From Thermococcus sp. (GTDB lineage: Archaea > Methanobacteriota_B > Thermococci > Thermococcales > Thermococcaceae), in assembly GCF_027066465.1 (NCBI RefSeq), contig NZ_JAMONU010000032.1, positions 1 through 16,483 of the forward strand: 16,483 nucleotides of DNA, in the 5' to 3' direction. Of this stretch, positions 6,215-13,042 are shown piece after piece. The notes under the pieces are model-generated. The model was not told where the DNA came from and did no database searches. It saw only the letters and a program-made list of their open reading frames with translations. Position 1 is the first letter of the stretch, and every line of letters starts with the position of its first letter. A program made the position numbers and the translations under genes.

Positions 6215-6549
6215 TTACAGCCCTTTCTGACGAAAGCGCTGGCGGAAAAGATGCGCCTTTTTGGGGATTGCAGGTTTTGGAAGGGGGTTTCTATTGGATT
6301 TGTTCCACTCTTGGGGTGTTTCACTCTAAGGAATGCGCCCGAAGGGCGCTGATAGGAAGTTGAAACTATCTTAAGGAGTTTTTGTTGTAGTGTCGAACTC
6401 TGTATGAACTTGCTTTCTCATTAGTGCACGACTGACTTCTTGCTCTTTGGTGAGAAAGCAGCTTTTCGCCAGCCTTTTCCAAAGGCTGTTTGAGGCCTCG
6501 CCGCCGAGAAAAGCAGAACCGTATCTCGCGGTACAAGAGGTCCGGGGTT
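6182..6549 (+). repeat. 12-bp direct repeat of tRNA T-arm bracketing gene-free DNA
   Basis: AGGTCCGGGGTT occurs in the tRNA-Arg gene at 6182-6193 and again, same strand, at 6538-6549. The two copies bracket about 345 bases with no credible gene. A partial tRNA 3'-half copy downstream of the intact tRNA is the layout left by tRNA-targeting integration (attL/attR). Here the match is only 12 bp, and no integrase is present. It may be an old scar or chance. Confidence 0.4.
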
Positions 6550-6565
6550 GTGATTTAGGGGGAGG
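6215..6565. other. Gene-free, hairpin-rich segment beside tRNA-Arg
   Basis: I see no supported protein gene in these 351 bases. Perfect inverted repeats are dense. GTTTCA (6318-6323) pairs with TGAAAC (6361-6366), enclosing GCGCCC-GAA-GGGCGC (6335-6349). GATAG/CTATC spans 6351-6370. TGCTTTCTCA/TGAGAAAGCA covers 6411-6420 and 6451-6460, and CAGCCTTT-TCC-AAAGGCTG covers 6470-6488. GCTTTTC/GAAAAGC (6461-6467, 6507-6513) encloses the last hairpin. The segment could be a non-autonomous mobile element, a dispersed genomic repeat or a structured RNA. The T-run at 6258-6262 may end the tRNA transcript. Confidence 0.5.
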
Positions 6566-6865
6566 TTAGCCGAGTCCCGTTGTAAAAACTGTCCAGCTCT
6601 GGTAGTCCGCTTCAATCAGAACCTCTATCACGTCCTCGTCTCCATAGCGAATTTCCCTCACCGTTATCTCCCTCTTAACTTTCCCCTTAACGACTGCCTT
6701 GTGAACTTCTCTGGGTAGCTCCTCAGTGACGGGTATTATCCCGTCCTTTACGTATATGCCCGCCAGTTTTCCCCTCTCAAGGAGGAACCCCTTTACAGGA
6801 ACGACTACCTCATCAAAACTTACATCGAATCCGGAACCCCTAACGCGCTCAACCCCAACTGTCAT
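6566..6865 (-). CDS. Unknown beta-rich protein, 99 aa
   Basis: I do not recognise this family. The ATG at 6865 is chosen because GGGTGA lies five bases upstream; the GTG at 6874 would overlap it. The protein starts MTVGVERVRGSGFDVSFDEV and looks like a small all-beta fold of alternating hydrophobic residues (VVVPVKGFLLERGKLAGIYV, ITVREIRYGDEDVIEVLIEA). It has a charged, lysine-rich turn, KAVVKGKVKREIT. It has no cysteine, signal peptide or membrane segment. It follows gcvPB on the same strand but has its own TATA box (CTTATAAAGG at 6912-6921), with a T-run between, so it is probably a separate transcript. The neighbouring hairpin-rich DNA begins at its stop codon. Confidence 0.75.
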   Translation of the reverse strand: MTVGVERVRGSGFDVSFDEVVVPVKGFLLERGKLAGIYVKDGIIPVTEELPREVHKAVVKGKVKREITVREIRYGDEDVIEVLIEADYQSWTVFTTGLG

Positions 6866-6911
6866 GTTAATCACCCATGTGTAAGTTTTCTATTACATAT
6901 TTTGCCCTCTT

Positions 6912-6921
6912 CCTTTATAAG
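6912..6921 (-). promoter_or_regulatory. TATA box of the 99-aa protein gene
   Basis: CTTATAAAGG on the minus strand, preceded by GAAAAG in the BRE position, about 50 bases before the ATG at 6865. Confidence 0.5.
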
Positions 6922-6932
6922 CTTTTCTGACC

Positions 6933-6937
6933 AAAAA
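6933..6937 (-). terminator. T-run after gcvPB
   Basis: About 20 bases after the gcvPB stop the minus strand reads TTTTT, with a nearby TTTT at 6945-6948. This is consistent with a T-run terminator before the next gene's TATA box. Confidence 0.35.
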
Positions 6938-6955
6938 TGTGTAGAAAAGGGCGGT

Positions 6956-8464
6956 TCAGTAGTCCACTTCGCCTTTCTCCTTCAGCTCGAGGTACATCCT
7001 CCAGCTGAGAACTGGCTTTTTAGCGGCGAGAACGTCGTCAATGCGCCTCACGGCGGTGTTGTGCGGTGCACTCTTGACGACCTCAGGGTTGCCGTAGGCT
7101 TCCTCGCTTATCCTCTTCAGAGCCTCGACGTAGGCATCGAGCTCCTCCCTGCTGACGGTTTCGGTCGGCTCAATCATCAGGGCCTCGTGGACAATCAGCG
7201 GGAAGTAAACAGTCGGGGCGTGCAGTCCAAAGTCGAGTAACCTCTTCGCCACGTCCATCGCGGTAACGCCGGTTTCCTTCTTCATTGGTTCAGCGGAGAA
7301 AACGACCTCGTGCTTTCTAAGCTTCTTGCCTGGCAACTCGTAGCCCCTTGTTCCCAAGAGCTTCCTAGTCAGGTAGTTCGTGTTGAGAACTGCCATCTCG
7401 CTCGCGTTTCTAAGCCCCTCCCTTCCCATTATTTTGAGGTAAACCAAGGCCTTCACCATGACCGCGAAGTTGCCGTAGAGTTCCTTTACTTTTCCGATGC
7501 TCTTTGGAACGTTGTAGTCAAGGTAGTAGCGGTCGTTCTCCTCGTCGTAGCTCACCAGCGGAACCGGCAGGTAGTCCCTGAGGAAGTCCTTGACGCCGAC
7601 CGGACCACTACCCGGCCCGCCTCCACCGTGCGGCGTCGAAAACGTCTTGTGCAGGTTCAGGTGGACTATGTCGAAGCCCATGTCTCCAGGTCTGACCTTT
7701 CCGAGGACGGCGTTGAGGTTTGCTCCATCGTAGTAGAGAAGTCCACCCGCTTTATGGACTATCTTCGCTATCTCCAGTATCTCGTCCTCGAAGATGCCGA
7801 GGGTGTTGGGGTTGGTGAGCATTAAGCCGGCGGTTCTCTCGCTCACCGCGTTCTCAAGGGCTTCCAAGTCAACGGTTCCGTTCTCGTTTGAGGGGATTTC
7901 GATTACCTTGAAGCCTGCCATCGCCGCGCTGGCCGGATTCGTTCCGTGGGCCGAATCCGGAACGAGCATCTCATCCCTCTGCGGTTCGCCGTTGTCAAGG
8001 TGGTAGGCCCTTATTATTGAAACACCGGTGAATTCGCCATTCGCTCCCGCCGCCGGCTGAAGGGTGAAGCGGTCCATGCCGGTTATCTCTTTGAGCCACT
8101 GCTCCAATTCCCACATTATCCTAAGCGCACCCTGAACGGTTCTCTCGTCCTGATACGGGTGTATATAGGCAACTCCGGGGTGACCGGCAATCTCCTCGTT
8201 TATTTTGGGGTTGTACTTCATGGTGCACGAGCCGAGCGGGTAGATTCCGGAATCGACGCCGTAGTTCATCTCGCTTAAGCGGGTGTAGTGCTTCACTATC
8301 TCCGGCTCGCTCAGCTCCGGAAGGTTGAGGGTGCTCTTCCTTTTGAGCTTCTCCGGGATTTCGACATCAACGTCCTCAATCGGCTTCGGCAGGGTGTAGC
8401 CGACCCTTCCCTCGCGGGAGAGCTCGAAGATGAGGGGTTCGTCCCACTTAGCCTGGCGGAACAT
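6956..8464 (-). CDS. gcvPB: Glycine dehydrogenase (decarboxylating) subunit 2
   Basis: This is the C-terminal-half subunit of the glycine cleavage P-protein. With GcvPA it decarboxylates glycine using pyridoxal phosphate and passes the aminomethyl group to the lipoyl arm of GcvH. The 502-residue length is normal for the split form. The PLP lysine is K273 in NLHKTFSTPHGGGGPG, the glycine-rich loop typical of the family. Other matches are YPLGSCTMKYNPK (75-87) and DSAHGTNPASA (170-180). The ATG abuts the gcvPA stop exactly (TGA-ATG). Its ribosome site AAGGAGGTGG lies inside the end of gcvPA, so translation is coupled, as expected for an alpha2beta2 enzyme. gcvT and gcvH are not in the window. 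Confidence 0.98.
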   Translation of the reverse strand: MFRQAKWDEPLIFELSREGRVGYTLPKPIEDVDVEIPEKLKRKSTLNLPELSEPEIVKHYTRLSEMNYGVDSGIYPLGSCTMKYNPKINEEIAGHPGVAYIHPYQDERTVQGALRIMWELEQWLKEITGMDRFTLQPAAGANGEFTGVSIIRAYHLDNGEPQRDEMLVPDSAHGTNPASAAMAGFKVIEIPSNENGTVDLEALENAVSERTAGLMLTNPNTLGIFEDEILEIAKIVHKAGGLLYYDGANLNAVLGKVRPGDMGFDIVHLNLHKTFSTPHGGGGPGSGPVGVKDFLRDYLPVPLVSYDEENDRYYLDYNVPKSIGKVKELYGNFAVMVKALVYLKIMGREGLRNASEMAVLNTNYLTRKLLGTRGYELPGKKLRKHEVVFSAEPMKKETGVTAMDVAKRLLDFGLHAPTVYFPLIVHEALMIEPTETVSREELDAYVEALKRISEEAYGNPEVVKSAPHNTAVRRIDDVLAAKKPVLSWRMYLELKEKGEVDY

Positions 8465-9811
8465 TCAGGCCACCTCCTTGAGGGCCTCGATAAGGGCATC
8501 AACCCATTCCTTTCTCGTCGTTTCAGTTGCCGAGAAGAGTGCGGTCTCGCCAAGCTCCGGGAAGTGCTCCCCGATGTAGTAACCGCCGTGTATTCCCCTC
8601 GCGAGAAGGGCCTCGTGTATCTCGCCGTAGGGCCTTTCGAAGCGGGCAGGAACGTCCTTGAAGTAGAGGCCCTCGAAGGGAATCTCGGCAACCTCGCTCA
8701 GCCTTCTCTTCAAGTACGCGGTGTTTTTGAGTATGACCTCGCCGAGCTCCTTCAGGCCCTTCGGTCCGAGGCTGGCCAGGTGTATGGCGGAAGCAACGGC
8801 AACGAGTGCCTCGTTGGAGCAGATGTTCGACGTAGCTTTAGCGCGCCTGATGTGCTGTTCCCTCGTCTGGAGCGTCATGACGAAGGCCCTCTTTCCATCG
8901 GCGTCCTTCGTCATTCCTATTATCCTGCCCGGCATCTGGCGGATGAGTTTCTTGTCGTCCCTCACCGCGAAGACCCCTGCCCTCGGCCCGCCGAAGTTCA
9001 TGGGGTTGCCGAGGTATGAAGCCTCGCCAACCGCTATGTCCGCTCCAAGCTCGCCCGGCGCCTCGAAGATTCCGAGCATCGTGGGGTCGGCCCCAACGAC
9101 GAAGTAGGCTCCAGCTTCCTTGGCGATCTCGCCTATCTCCCTCACGTTCTCCTCGACGAGACCGAAGAAGTTGGCCATCTCGACGTAGACGCCTGCCGCG
9201 TTTTCAACGGCTTCCTTGAGCTTCTCGATGTCAATCTTACCGCTCTCGTCCCAGGTAACCTCGACTATCTCAAGGTTCGCACCGCGCGTGTAGGTCTCGA
9301 TGACGGCCCTCTTCTCCGGGCTTATTGCCTTCGGAATCACGAAGCGCTTCCTCCTGCCCCTGTGGAGTCTAACTGTCATCAAAGCGGCCTCAGCTATCGC
9401 CGTCCCCCAGTCGTACATCGAGGAGTTGACTACAGGCAGGCCGTAGAGCTCGGCCATCATGCTCTGGTACTCGAACAAAGCCTGGAGCATCCCCTGGCTT
9501 ATCTCGGGCTGGTACGGAGTGTAGGCGGTTAGAAACTCGCTCCTCTCGATGAGGTACTTAACGTGGGCCGGGACGTAGTGGAAGTAGGTTCCAGCTCCAA
9601 GGAAGCTCGGCATCTCGAGAACGGTTTTGTTCTTTGAGAGAACTTCGTTGAGCTCGAGGAAGACCTCGTACTCGCTTTTTCCCTCGGGAAGGTTGAACTC
9701 CTTGACCATTCCTTTAGGGACGTCGGCAAAAAGCTCCTCAACGGATGAGAATCCTATCTCCTTCAGCATCTCTTCCCGTTGGGCAAGGTTGGGAAGGTAG
9801 TGCCTCCCCAT
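8465..9811 (-). CDS. gcvPA: Glycine dehydrogenase (decarboxylating) subunit 1
   Basis: This is the N-terminal-half subunit of the glycine cleavage P-protein, partner of the adjacent GcvPB. The 448-residue product starts MGRHYLPNLAQREEMLKEIG. Family features include SFLGAGTYFHYVP, AYTPYQPEISQGMLQALFE and NSSMYDWGTAIAEA in the first half, with NPMNFGGPRAGVFAVRD and RAKATSNICSNEAL in the second. This subunit lacks the PLP lysine, which is in GcvPB, as expected. The ATG at 9811 is chosen because GAGGTGAT is well spaced before it; the GTG at 9820 lies within that site. The promoter TATA is GCATATATGCC near 9861. The pair would catabolise glycine to CO2, ammonia and methylene-pterin, or run in reverse for glycine synthesis. 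Confidence 0.98.
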   Translation of the reverse strand: MGRHYLPNLAQREEMLKEIGFSSVEELFADVPKGMVKEFNLPEGKSEYEVFLELNEVLSKNKTVLEMPSFLGAGTYFHYVPAHVKYLIERSEFLTAYTPYQPEISQGMLQALFEYQSMMAELYGLPVVNSSMYDWGTAIAEAALMTVRLHRGRRKRFVIPKAISPEKRAVIETYTRGANLEIVEVTWDESGKIDIEKLKEAVENAAGVYVEMANFFGLVEENVREIGEIAKEAGAYFVVGADPTMLGIFEAPGELGADIAVGEASYLGNPMNFGGPRAGVFAVRDDKKLIRQMPGRIIGMTKDADGKRAFVMTLQTREQHIRRAKATSNICSNEALVAVASAIHLASLGPKGLKELGEVILKNTAYLKRRLSEVAEIPFEGLYFKDVPARFERPYGEIHEALLARGIHGGYYIGEHFPELGETALFSATETTRKEWVDALIEALKEVA

Positions 9812-9860
9812 TGCAATCACCTCGAAACCTTAAGATGGTCGTTGAAAGTTGGAGGGAGGG

Positions 9861-9868
9861 CATATATG
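9861..9868 (-). promoter_or_regulatory. TATA box of the gcvPA-gcvPB operon
   Basis: CATATATG reads the same on both strands and lies about 50 bases before the gcvPA ATG at 9811. It sits 23 bases beyond the T-run that ends the upstream gene, leaving a leader of roughly 25 bases. Confidence 0.55.
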
Positions 9869-9890
9869 CTTTGTGCTTTCGGGAGACCAG

Positions 9891-9905
9891 AAAAGGTTGG
9901 AAAAA
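9891..9905 (-). terminator. T-run terminator of the phospholipase-like gene
   Basis: On the minus strand, directly after the stop at 9911, the sequence reads TTTTTCCAACCTTTT. These two T-runs sit between this gene and the gcvPA promoter. Confidence 0.45.
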
Positions 9906-9910
9906 GAGAA

Positions 9911-11209
9911 TCAGCCGGTAACGCCGACGTCCTGGAAGAACCTCTCCATAAGCCCGGCGACGAGTCTAATATCGTACTGCATGGTCTCGTAGACCGCCCA
10001 CTGAACCTTGGTGTAGGTCCTGCCGTCCAGGGTCTTGAAGTTGCTCGGTGAGTTGGGGTCGAAGTTGGCGTGGACTATTATGTTCCTCATCGACCAGCCG
10101 TCAACGGTGCTGTCGAGCCAGTCGCTCTTGTCAACGTGAGTGTATATGTAGACGGTATCGCCCGGAACGGTGACTTCCGTAGGACCGATGAGGTTCGGGT
10201 CTTGGGCGTACTTCGCTATGAGGTGGTGGTCTTTATCGTAGATTTCCACGTATCCGAGGGTCTTTCCGTAGAAGTTCTGCATGTCTATGTCAAAGAAGAC
10301 CAGCGTAATCGAGCTTGCGCCGAGGAACTGAAGCTTGAGAACACTCCAGTCGCCCTTCTTGAGTTCCTTTGTCCAGAAGTATGGCCCGAGATGCCCGAGC
10401 GGTCCCCAGAGGTTGATGTCCTTTCCGGTGGCGTAGGCCATGTAGCGCCAGGAGTTGTGGGCGGCGAGGTCAACGTAGGCCCAGGCGACGCCGTTGGCGA
10501 GGCTCATGTGCCCGTTCTCGTGGGGCCCGCGGTAGATGTCCTCACCCTGGATGAACTTCTTCTTTTCTTCCGGAATCTGCCACCACTTAATCGGGGTCAG
10601 GTTGAGCGGAACCCTGCCGTTGAGTATGTCGTCGGCGACTATCGGCGAGACGTTGTTCTCGACGAAGTCGTGAGCATCTTCGGCGTACTTGAACTCCTCG
10701 AGAACCTCGAAGAGGTGGGGTGTATTGTGGGCGATAATCATCGAGGCGTCCTCAAGGATGTGAACGGTCCTGCCGAGGTAGAGCATGGCCCCGGTGTAGT
10801 TGCCCTCCTTCCAGAGCTGGACTGCCTTTTCGTAGAGCTCCTGCGCTTTATCTGCCGCTGAAACGTCGTGACCCGTCGCTATGTCCGTGACGAAGAGGCC
10901 CGCGTGGTCCATCGGGTCTATAAAGTGGAACTGGCTCTCGAGGGTGTAGGTCTTGCCCCCGATTGTAATGGTTCCCCCAAGGTAATCCTCGTAGTACGCT
11001 CCATAGAGGAGCTGGTATTCATATTTCATCAGGATTTCACCGAGCTTGGGGTCGTCCTGGTAGACGGCCTTTATTGCCATATACGTGAGCCTCTGGTGGA
11101 CGTTCATTTTATCGTCTAAGCTTGGACCGTTGGTAGGCCAGGCCGCCGCGTACGTGCTGAACAGCATCAGGGACGCGACGACCACAACTAAGAGTGCGGC
11201 CTTCCTCAT
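9911..11209 (-). CDS. Secreted zinc-dependent phospholipase C-like protein
   Basis: The 432-residue precursor has a Sec signal peptide (R2-K3, hydrophobic 4-18) with cleavage predicted after A23 (YAAA|W). That leaves Trp24 as the mature N-terminus. In zinc phospholipase C enzymes (alpha-toxin family) and in S1/P1 nucleases the N-terminal Trp is itself a zinc ligand. Other likely ligands are H38 (NVHQR), D75 (YYEDY), H95 (FHFIDP), H150 and D154 in YLGRTVHILEDAS, H161 (IIAHN), H180 and E184 (HDFVE). Residues about 288-382 form a beta-rich, CUB-like region ahead of a final helix, absent from the smallest enzymes of about 245 residues. The ATG at 11209 follows GGAGGGGAT. The mature protein should be extracellular. 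Substrate is uncertain: archaeal ether phospholipids, foreign lipids or nucleic acid are all possible. Confidence 0.85.
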   Translation of the reverse strand: MRKAALLVVVVASLMLFSTYAAAWPTNGPSLDDKMNVHQRLTYMAIKAVYQDDPKLGEILMKYEYQLLYGAYYEDYLGGTITIGGKTYTLESQFHFIDPMDHAGLFVTDIATGHDVSAADKAQELYEKAVQLWKEGNYTGAMLYLGRTVHILEDASMIIAHNTPHLFEVLEEFKYAEDAHDFVENNVSPIVADDILNGRVPLNLTPIKWWQIPEEKKKFIQGEDIYRGPHENGHMSLANGVAWAYVDLAAHNSWRYMAYATGKDINLWGPLGHLGPYFWTKELKKGDWSVLKLQFLGASSITLVFFDIDMQNFYGKTLGYVEIYDKDHHLIAKYAQDPNLIGPTEVTVPGDTVYIYTHVDKSDWLDSTVDGWSMRNIIVHANFDPNSPSNFKTLDGRTYTKVQWAVYETMQYDIRLVAGLMERFFQDVGVTG

Positions 11210-11255
11210 CGTATCCCCTCCATGGTGCTGGCGAAAAATAACTGGAGCGACTGAT

Positions 11256-11266
11256 AATAAAAAATT
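11256..11266 (-). promoter_or_regulatory. Candidate TATA box of the phospholipase-like gene
   Basis: A minus-strand A/T tract reading TTTTTTATTAT lies about 50 bases before the ATG at 11209. The exact box within the A/T run is uncertain. Confidence 0.35.
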
Positions 11267-11280
11267 TTCGATTGACAATG

Positions 11281-11354
11281 GTTATATAGAAACACTTTGC
11301 AATAACAGTGTTGGCATAGTCTCAGGGAAAACTTTTCCACATGGGGCAAAGTTT
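11281..11354 (+). promoter_or_regulatory. HAD gene promoter region with two inverted repeats
   Basis: GTTATATAG (11281-11289) is one TATA candidate. It is followed at once by AACACT-N10-AGTGTT (11291-11312). A second repeat, AAACTTT-N12-AAAGTTT (11329-11354), has its right arm inside another TATA candidate, AAGTTTAAG, which is better placed for the ATG at 11392. Both repeats are perfect. An operator role is inferred. Confidence 0.4.
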
Positions 11355-11391
11355 AAGACGTTCTAAAAATTCTTCAACCGGGGGTGAGCCT

Positions 11392-12066
11392 ATGATAATC
11401 GCCTTTGACTTCGATGGGACAGTGGTTGACAGCTATTCCTGCATTGAGGAGGCCTTTAAGAGGGCACTTGAAAAGCGCTACCGCTGGCTCCCGGGAAAGT
11501 CCCTGTGGGCGAAACTGCTGACCAAAATCGAGCTTCAATTTGAGAGACCGACCTTCGGCGGTCACAAAAAGACTCACAGACCTCCCTTCTTTCTGAGAAC
11601 GAAGTTCTTCGAGACGTGGTTCATCGAGAGGGCGAAGCTTAGCAGACCGATTGACGATGCCCCCGAGCTACTTAAAAAGCTCAAGGAGGAGGGGCACACG
11701 GTCATCTCATTCTCGGCCGAAGACTTCATAGACGGCATGAAGGTCAAACGGCTAAAGATGGCCGGCCTCTACGACCTCTTCGACGACGTCATAGTCTTCG
11801 GGCGTGAGATGACCCTTGACGAGGCCTTTCGGCTCGTCCGCAAGAAGTACGGCGACGAGACCTTCATATGGGTGGACGACAAGCCCTGGCGCTTCATCGG
11901 GCGTGGAGATGAGAACACGGAGTTCGTGTGGTACTACTTCCCGTTCACGGCGAAGTTCGTTGAAAAGAACCGCGAGAAGCTCGCGTTAATCCCGCACCTC
12001 CACGTCATAAGGGACCTGTGGAGCATCTTTGACGTTATTGAAAGGGTGCGGCAGGAGATGGGGTAA
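11392..12066 (+). CDS. HAD-superfamily hydrolase
   Basis: The 224-residue product is a haloacid dehalogenase-type phosphatase. Motif I is FDFDGTVVD with nucleophile D6 and acid/base D8. Motif II falls in GHTVISFSAE (S106 or S108), motif III is probably K118 in MKVKRLK, and motif IV is FIWVDDKPW with D162 and D163. The inserted region about 15-85 is a helical cap like that of C1-type enzymes. It is unusually basic and aromatic (GGHKKTHRPPFFLRTKFFE). The substrate is probably a small phosphorylated metabolite but cannot be named. The start is ATG 11392 with GGGGGTGA at 11380-11386; the longer in-frame start at 11341 runs through the promoter. It is cytosolic, and the next gene follows 43 bases on with its own TATA box. 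Confidence 0.92.
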   Translation: MIIAFDFDGTVVDSYSCIEEAFKRALEKRYRWLPGKSLWAKLLTKIELQFERPTFGGHKKTHRPPFFLRTKFFETWFIERAKLSRPIDDAPELLKKLKEEGHTVISFSAEDFIDGMKVKRLKMAGLYDLFDDVIVFGREMTLDEAFRLVRKKYGDETFIWVDDKPWRFIGRGDENTEFVWYYFPFTAKFVEKNREKLALIPHLHVIRDLWSIFDVIERVRQEMG

Positions 12067-12067
12067 A

Positions 12068-12077
12068 GTATTTTTAT
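12068..12077 (+). promoter_or_regulatory. TATA box of the membrane-anchored protein gene
   Basis: AGTATTTTTA directly after the HAD stop, about 35 bases before the ATG at 12104/12110. This implies a very short leader. Confidence 0.4.
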
Positions 12078-12109
12078 CCTCCGTCCCAACTTTATTCTGG
12101 TTGATGGGC

Positions 12110-12685
12110 ATGAGGAACCCGCTGAAAAACAGGGTGCTCGCACTTGTGCTGGTTCTGTTTGCACTTCTCTTAGTCCTATCCGTCAGTCCCTGGTGGAGGG
12201 ACATCATGGGGGGCGTTGAGCCCCAACCTCCCAACGTGAGTGCAATATACCTAGGGACGAAGGCGCCCGGCGGACACTGGCAGTTCATTATCAGCGACAG
12301 GTTACTCAGCGACTGCGCCGTTGGTTACGTCTACAACTACACTCCCAACGGAGTTCTTACGGTGTACGAGCTGGACGGAGGAACTCTGGCTGCGTTGGGC
12401 TTCAAAAATACCACCGTGAAATGCCGCGGGTTGCTGACTTACGGCTACCTCGCCGTGAACTTCACCCAGAGACCCGATGTCCTCTCGGTGGACTTATGGG
12501 TGAGCAAAAGCTCAACGAACGGCAGGGACGTTTACTTCGTTGAGATTGGCAACTGGAGGTTTGTCAACGGTTCTTACATCGGATACACGGCACCCCCGAT
12601 GAGCAACAACTACATGCTCCTTAACGTGAGTGCCGTTGAGGAGATGGTCAACAGGACGGGAATACACTACGTCAATCGCCGCTGA
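12110..12685 (+). CDS. Membrane-anchored extracellular protein of unknown function
   Basis: I do not recognise the extracellular part. The 191-residue product starts MRNPLKNRVLALVLVLFALL. It has a basic N-terminus and one hydrophobic helix (about 8-25) that acts as an uncleaved anchor or signal peptide. The rest, from about 30, should be outside the cell. It is beta-rich and carries seven N-glycosylation sequons (for example NYT, NTT, NFT, NRT), which fits a surface glycoprotein. Two cysteines (in SDCAVG and VKCRGL) could pair. The ATG at 12104 two codons earlier is equally possible; GGTTGAT at 12099-12105 favours 12110. The last 14 bases overlap the convergent gene. It may be related in style to the lipoprotein at 14862, but no shared motif was seen. 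Confidence 0.78.
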   Translation: MRNPLKNRVLALVLVLFALLLVLSVSPWWRDIMGGVEPQPPNVSAIYLGTKAPGGHWQFIISDRLLSDCAVGYVYNYTPNGVLTVYELDGGTLAALGFKNTTVKCRGLLTYGYLAVNFTQRPDVLSVDLWVSKSSTNGRDVYFVEIGNWRFVNGSYIGYTAPPMSNNYMLLNVSAVEEMVNRTGIHYVNRR

Positions 12686-12950
12686 GGTACTCCAGGGTGT
12701 CTTCTATGAACTCCTCTACGTCTTCTTCCCCAACCTCCTCAAGTTTCAGCCTGAACTCATCCCCAAGGTTCCACCTCACGGCGACCTTTCCCCTGCTGGT
12801 CTCAGCTATGATTAGGCCGAAGGGCGCGTCTCCCATCCAGTGATGCCGCGAGAACTCAACTACGAAGCCCCTTCTTTCAAGCTCACCCAGTATCTCTTCA
12901 TAGGTTCTGGCCGGACCGTAGGGACTACGGGCGAACCCAATATAGGCCAT
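12672..12950 (-). CDS. Unknown small protein, 92 aa
   Basis: I do not recognise this family. The ATG at 12950 has GGTGGGT as ribosome site, and a TATA box GTTTTAAATC at 12981-12990. The protein starts MAYIGFARSPYGPARTYEEI. It has an N-terminal helix with ELERRGFVVEF, then a strand-rich middle (FGLIIAETSRGKVAVRWNLG) and an acidic C-terminal helix, EEVGEEDVEEFIEDTLEYL. There is no signal peptide, cysteine or known catalytic motif. It overlaps the convergent extracellular-protein gene by 14 bases and is divergent from the metallophosphoesterase gene. The clean start signals and normal composition support a real, separately expressed cytosolic protein. Confidence 0.78.
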   Translation of the reverse strand: MAYIGFARSPYGPARTYEEILGELERRGFVVEFSRHHWMGDAPFGLIIAETSRGKVAVRWNLGDEFRLKLEEVGEEDVEEFIEDTLEYLSGD

Positions 12951-12980
12951 TTTTACCCACCAATGTTACCTCAATGGACG

Positions 12981-12990
12981 GATTTAAAAC
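12981..12990 (-). promoter_or_regulatory. TATA box of the 92-aa protein gene
   Basis: GTTTTAAATC on the minus strand, about 35 bases before the ATG at 12950. The divergent metallophosphoesterase gene has its own candidate, ACTTAAAAG, at 13012-13020. Confidence 0.45.
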
Positions 12991-13042
12991 CTTTTCGGTT
13001 TTCCTAACAAAACTTAAAAGCCGGGCCTTCCAAGGGGTAATC

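Noticed and set aside
6251..6352. 34-codon plus-strand frame after tRNA-Arg
   Set aside because: No ribosome site, and it runs through the GCGCCC/GGGCGC hairpin; likely a chance frame in the structured segment.
6215..6565. CRISPR array
   Set aside because: Inverted repeats are all different and there is no regularly spaced direct repeat; GTTGAAAC-like text at 6359 is not repeated.
6421..6615. 64-codon minus-strand frame in the hairpin-rich segment
   Set aside because: No ribosome site, overlaps the 99-aa gene, and its composition is unlike neighbouring proteins; it reads through the inverted repeats.
7310..9219. Several long plus-strand frames opposite gcvPA and gcvPB
   Set aside because: They are antisense shadows of strongly conserved enzyme genes with no ribosome sites or family likeness.
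10070..10861. 263-codon plus-strand frame opposite the phospholipase-like gene
   Set aside because: Antisense frame caused by codon bias; the minus-strand protein has signal peptide and conserved metal ligands.
11210..11278. Longer start for the phospholipase-like protein
   Set aside because: It would place a non-signal segment before a classic signal peptide; the ATG at 11209 has a strong ribosome site.
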